A stretch of DNA of 7,761 bases, taken from assembly GCA_016195585.1 (NCBI GenBank), contig JACPZJ010000125.1, positions 1-7,761 on the forward strand, given 5' to 3'. Source of the stretch: Nitrospirota bacterium (lineage in GTDB: Bacteria > Nitrospirota > CAKKRA01 > 9FT-COMBO-42-15). Shown piece by piece: positions 6,537-7,761 of this stretch. Position 1 is the stretch's first letter. Each line of letters opens with the position of its first letter. Under the pieces are notes generated by a model. It worked only from the letters and a program-made list of their open reading frames with translations. It was not told the DNA's origin and ran no database searches. Made by a program: the position numbers and the translations under genes.

Positions 6537-6756
6537 TAAGAAACCTCCTTAACATTCCTCGCCATTGTTACTATTGGCCTTGATACGGTTCTTACGACCT
6601 CTTCAGCTCTTTTGCTGAAACGTCTTCATTAATGCTTATTTTCAGCTTCAGGAAATCTTTTATCGCTGTGGTTATATCCTTTTTCGTGATATAGATATCT
6701 GCATCAACCCCTGATTCACGGCAGCTTTTAAAAAGAGAGGCAATCTTCTCATCAGC
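6536..6756 (-). pseudogene. Decayed C-terminal remnant of a gene once coupled to TSUP-B
   Basis: Coding-like sequence without a start. Reading from GCT at 6756 gives 54 codons (ADEKIASLFKSC..., VDADIYITKKDITTAI at 17-32) to TAA at 6594-6592, directly preceded by an in-frame TAA and with no ATG, GTG or TTG in frame. In the -1 frame the reading resumes as RAEEVVRTVSRPIVTMARN...KEVS and ends at TAA 6538-6536, overlapping the TSUP-B ATG. Adding one A to the A4 run at 6613-6610 would join both frames into about 73 residues. So the 5' part is lost and a one-base indel follows. Identity is uncertain. The pattern of amphipathic helices and the ending VSRPIVTM loosely recalls a universal stress protein tail, but the ATP-loop motif is absent. 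A sequencing error could explain the frameshift but not the missing start. Confidence 0.65.
6544..6550 (-). promoter_or_regulatory. Strong ribosome binding site for TSUP-B
   Basis: AAGGAGG with a 7-base spacer to ATG 6536. It sits inside the final codons of the upstream remnant (VKEVS), consistent with former stop-start coupling. It supports the 314-residue start over Met4 or Met7. Confidence 0.85.
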
Positions 6757-6764
6757 TTAATTAT

Positions 6765-7703
6765 TTATTTCTCCCAAAAATAATAAAAATTGTACCACTG
6801 TTCCGGATATTTTCTTACATATTGCTCAAAAACCATCACCATCCTTTCCATATTTATTTTTAGATCCCTCTCTTCATCGCCTGTATCTTCAATCTCTATC
6901 TCCTCCTCTGCTACTGTGTGATAGAGGCCATTATTATCCATAACGGTAAAGGCAGGAATAACAGGGCTCTTTGTCTTCATGGCAATCAGCATGGGGCCTC
7001 TCGGAAAATAGGCAGGTTTGCCAAAAAAATCTATCAGCATCCCTTTTCTCTCAATATCCCTGTCACCCTGAATTGTTACCAATTCATTTTTTTTTAAGGC
7101 CTCGTGTATCCTTAGAATAAATGTCGGGTCATTCTTTCTGATATGAATAGTATTTATCTTATTCTTTTCCCTCACCTTACCGAGGGTGGTATTTATATTG
7201 TCAGATTCATAAGGAGACTTTATTACATTTGTCTTAAAACCTGTTAATTGCAGGCACAGGGCTCCGAGCTCCCAGTTGCCAAGATGGGCTGTGATAATAA
7301 TAGCCCCCCTCCCCTTTTTTAATGCCCTCTCAATTATCTCCCTTCCCTTAATCTCAGATACAAAGGTGTTAAGATTATTTTTATCCAGCCGAAACAGCCT
7401 AAAAAAGTCCAGAAGGTATCTCCCCCAGTTCTGCCAGATTCTCTGGGCAATCCTTCTCACATCTTTTTCATTCGCATCCTTACCCAGAATAATCCTGATA
7501 TTTTTATATTGCTCCTCCCTCATTCTTTTTATAAAAAAACAAAGGGTAAAGGCAATAGCCTTTCCTATGCCGTTTGCCGCAGGTTCAGGGAAATACAATG
7601 CCCCAAAGGCAATCAGTTTATATATAATATTTCTATCTATAAAGTAGGTCTGGGAGGCTTTACTCTCTGAGGGGTTATTTATCATCTTATTATTTACAGC
7701 CAT
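6765..7703 (-). CDS. Lipid A biosynthesis lauroyl/myristoyl-type acyltransferase (LpxL/HtrB family)
   Basis: 312 residues, about the usual length of the family. It would transfer a secondary acyl chain to the lipid A precursor at the inner membrane. A hydrophobic N-terminal anchor lies at about 26-58. The catalytic HX4E is H140-LGNW-E145 (in TAHLGNWELG). Further landmarks are QGDRD (212-216), FFGKPAYFPRGP (226-237) and the terminal YPEQWYNFYYFW (299-310), which matches the family's YPEQW box. Substrate acyl length is not predictable, so no LpxL/LpxM choice is made. The ATG at 7703 has only a weak GAG upstream; Met7 (7685) is an alternative. The stop is 8 bases before the decayed remnant. It is the first gene of the cluster in this window; it may simply share the transcript rather than the function of the genes after it. 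Confidence 0.93.
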   Translation of the reverse strand: MAVNNKMINNPSESKASQTYFIDRNIIYKLIAFGALYFPEPAANGIGKAIAFTLCFFIKRMREEQYKNIRIILGKDANEKDVRRIAQRIWQNWGRYLLDFFRLFRLDKNNLNTFVSEIKGREIIERALKKGRGAIIITAHLGNWELGALCLQLTGFKTNVIKSPYESDNINTTLGKVREKNKINTIHIRKNDPTFILRIHEALKKNELVTIQGDRDIERKGMLIDFFGKPAYFPRGPMLIAMKTKSPVIPAFTVMDNNGLYHTVAEEEIEIEDTGDEERDLKINMERMVMVFEQYVRKYPEQWYNFYYFWEK

Positions 7704-7761
7704 GATATCTCAAAATATCCGCTTAATTATATATTATTTTATAAAAAATAAAAGAAAAAAA
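7704..7761 (-). promoter_or_regulatory. Possible AT-rich promoter region ahead of the acyltransferase
   Basis: 58 very AT-rich bases with a TATAAT hexamer on the minus strand at 7731-7726, 22 bases before the ATG. No convincing TTGACA-like -35 is seen at the right spacing, and the window ends here, so this is only a candidate. The T-rich stretch at the edge could also belong to an upstream terminator. Confidence 0.25.

Noticed and set aside
6602..6619. Programmed -1 frameshifting joining the two remnant frames
   Set aside because: There is no canonical slippery heptamer and, more decisively, no start codon for the first frame, so decay is the simpler explanation.
118..6720. Homology between the remnant (VDADIYITKKDI) and the PPDK-like protein (VDSDLYIVKKDV)
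   Set aside because: The 12-residue match is isolated; sequences on either side do not align, so it is likely chance.
7276..7647. Plus-strand reading frame of 123 residues
   Set aside because: Antisense to the acyltransferase with all family motifs on the other strand; a shadow frame.
1..7761. Mobile elements, CRISPR arrays, tRNA or rRNA genes, attachment sites
   Set aside because: No transposase or integrase motifs, no regularly spaced repeats with unique spacers and no cloverleaf-type sequences were recognised on either strand.

Overview
The window carries seven intact or edge-truncated genes and one decayed gene. All lie on the minus strand, tightly packed, so it reads as one co-directional cluster transcribed from the right edge to the left. 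The first gene encodes a lipid A-type acyltransferase, which points to a Gram-negative bacterium. Frequent ATA and AGG codons, AT-rich spacers, and a mix of TSUP anion transporters, a tandem universal stress protein and an NtrB-type kinase suggest an anaerobic or sediment Nitrospirota/Desulfobacterota-like organism. This lineage guess is weak. There are no insertion sequences, tRNAs, rRNAs, CRISPR arrays or plus-strand genes that I can support.

Layout in transcription order: (1) LpxL/HtrB-like acyltransferase (7703-6765). (2) A start-less, frameshifted gene remnant (6756-6536) whose TAA overlaps the next ATG. (3) TSUP/TauE-SafE membrane transporter B (6536-5592). (4) A secreted or membrane-anchored TIGR02186/PF09608-type protein (5592-4789), coupled to B by a TGATG overlap. 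(5) A tandem-domain universal stress protein (4735-3878). (6) TSUP transporter A, a close paralogue of B (3862-2948). (7) A membrane sensor histidine kinase (2925-1513, GTG start). (8) A stand-alone receiver-domain response regulator (1488-1117). (9) The N-terminal 373 residues of a PEP synthase/pyruvate phosphate dikinase-like protein, running off the left edge (1120-1), overlapping the regulator by ATGA.

Working model (inference): two TSUP exporters plus a periplasm-facing TIGR02186 partner and a cytoplasmic Usp form an anion (perhaps sulfite, thiosulfate or organosulfonate) export and stress module. The kinase/receiver pair has no DNA-binding output and is translationally coupled to a PEP-synthase-like protein with an unusual helical N-terminal extension. 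Direct protein-level control of that enzyme by the receiver is the most interesting hypothesis here. The remnant between the acyltransferase and TSUP-B shows that the cluster once held another gene, now broken by loss of its 5' part and an apparent one-base loss in an A run.

No stretch above 300 bases is free of genes. The largest gap, 228 bases between the acyltransferase and TSUP-B, is almost entirely the gene remnant.
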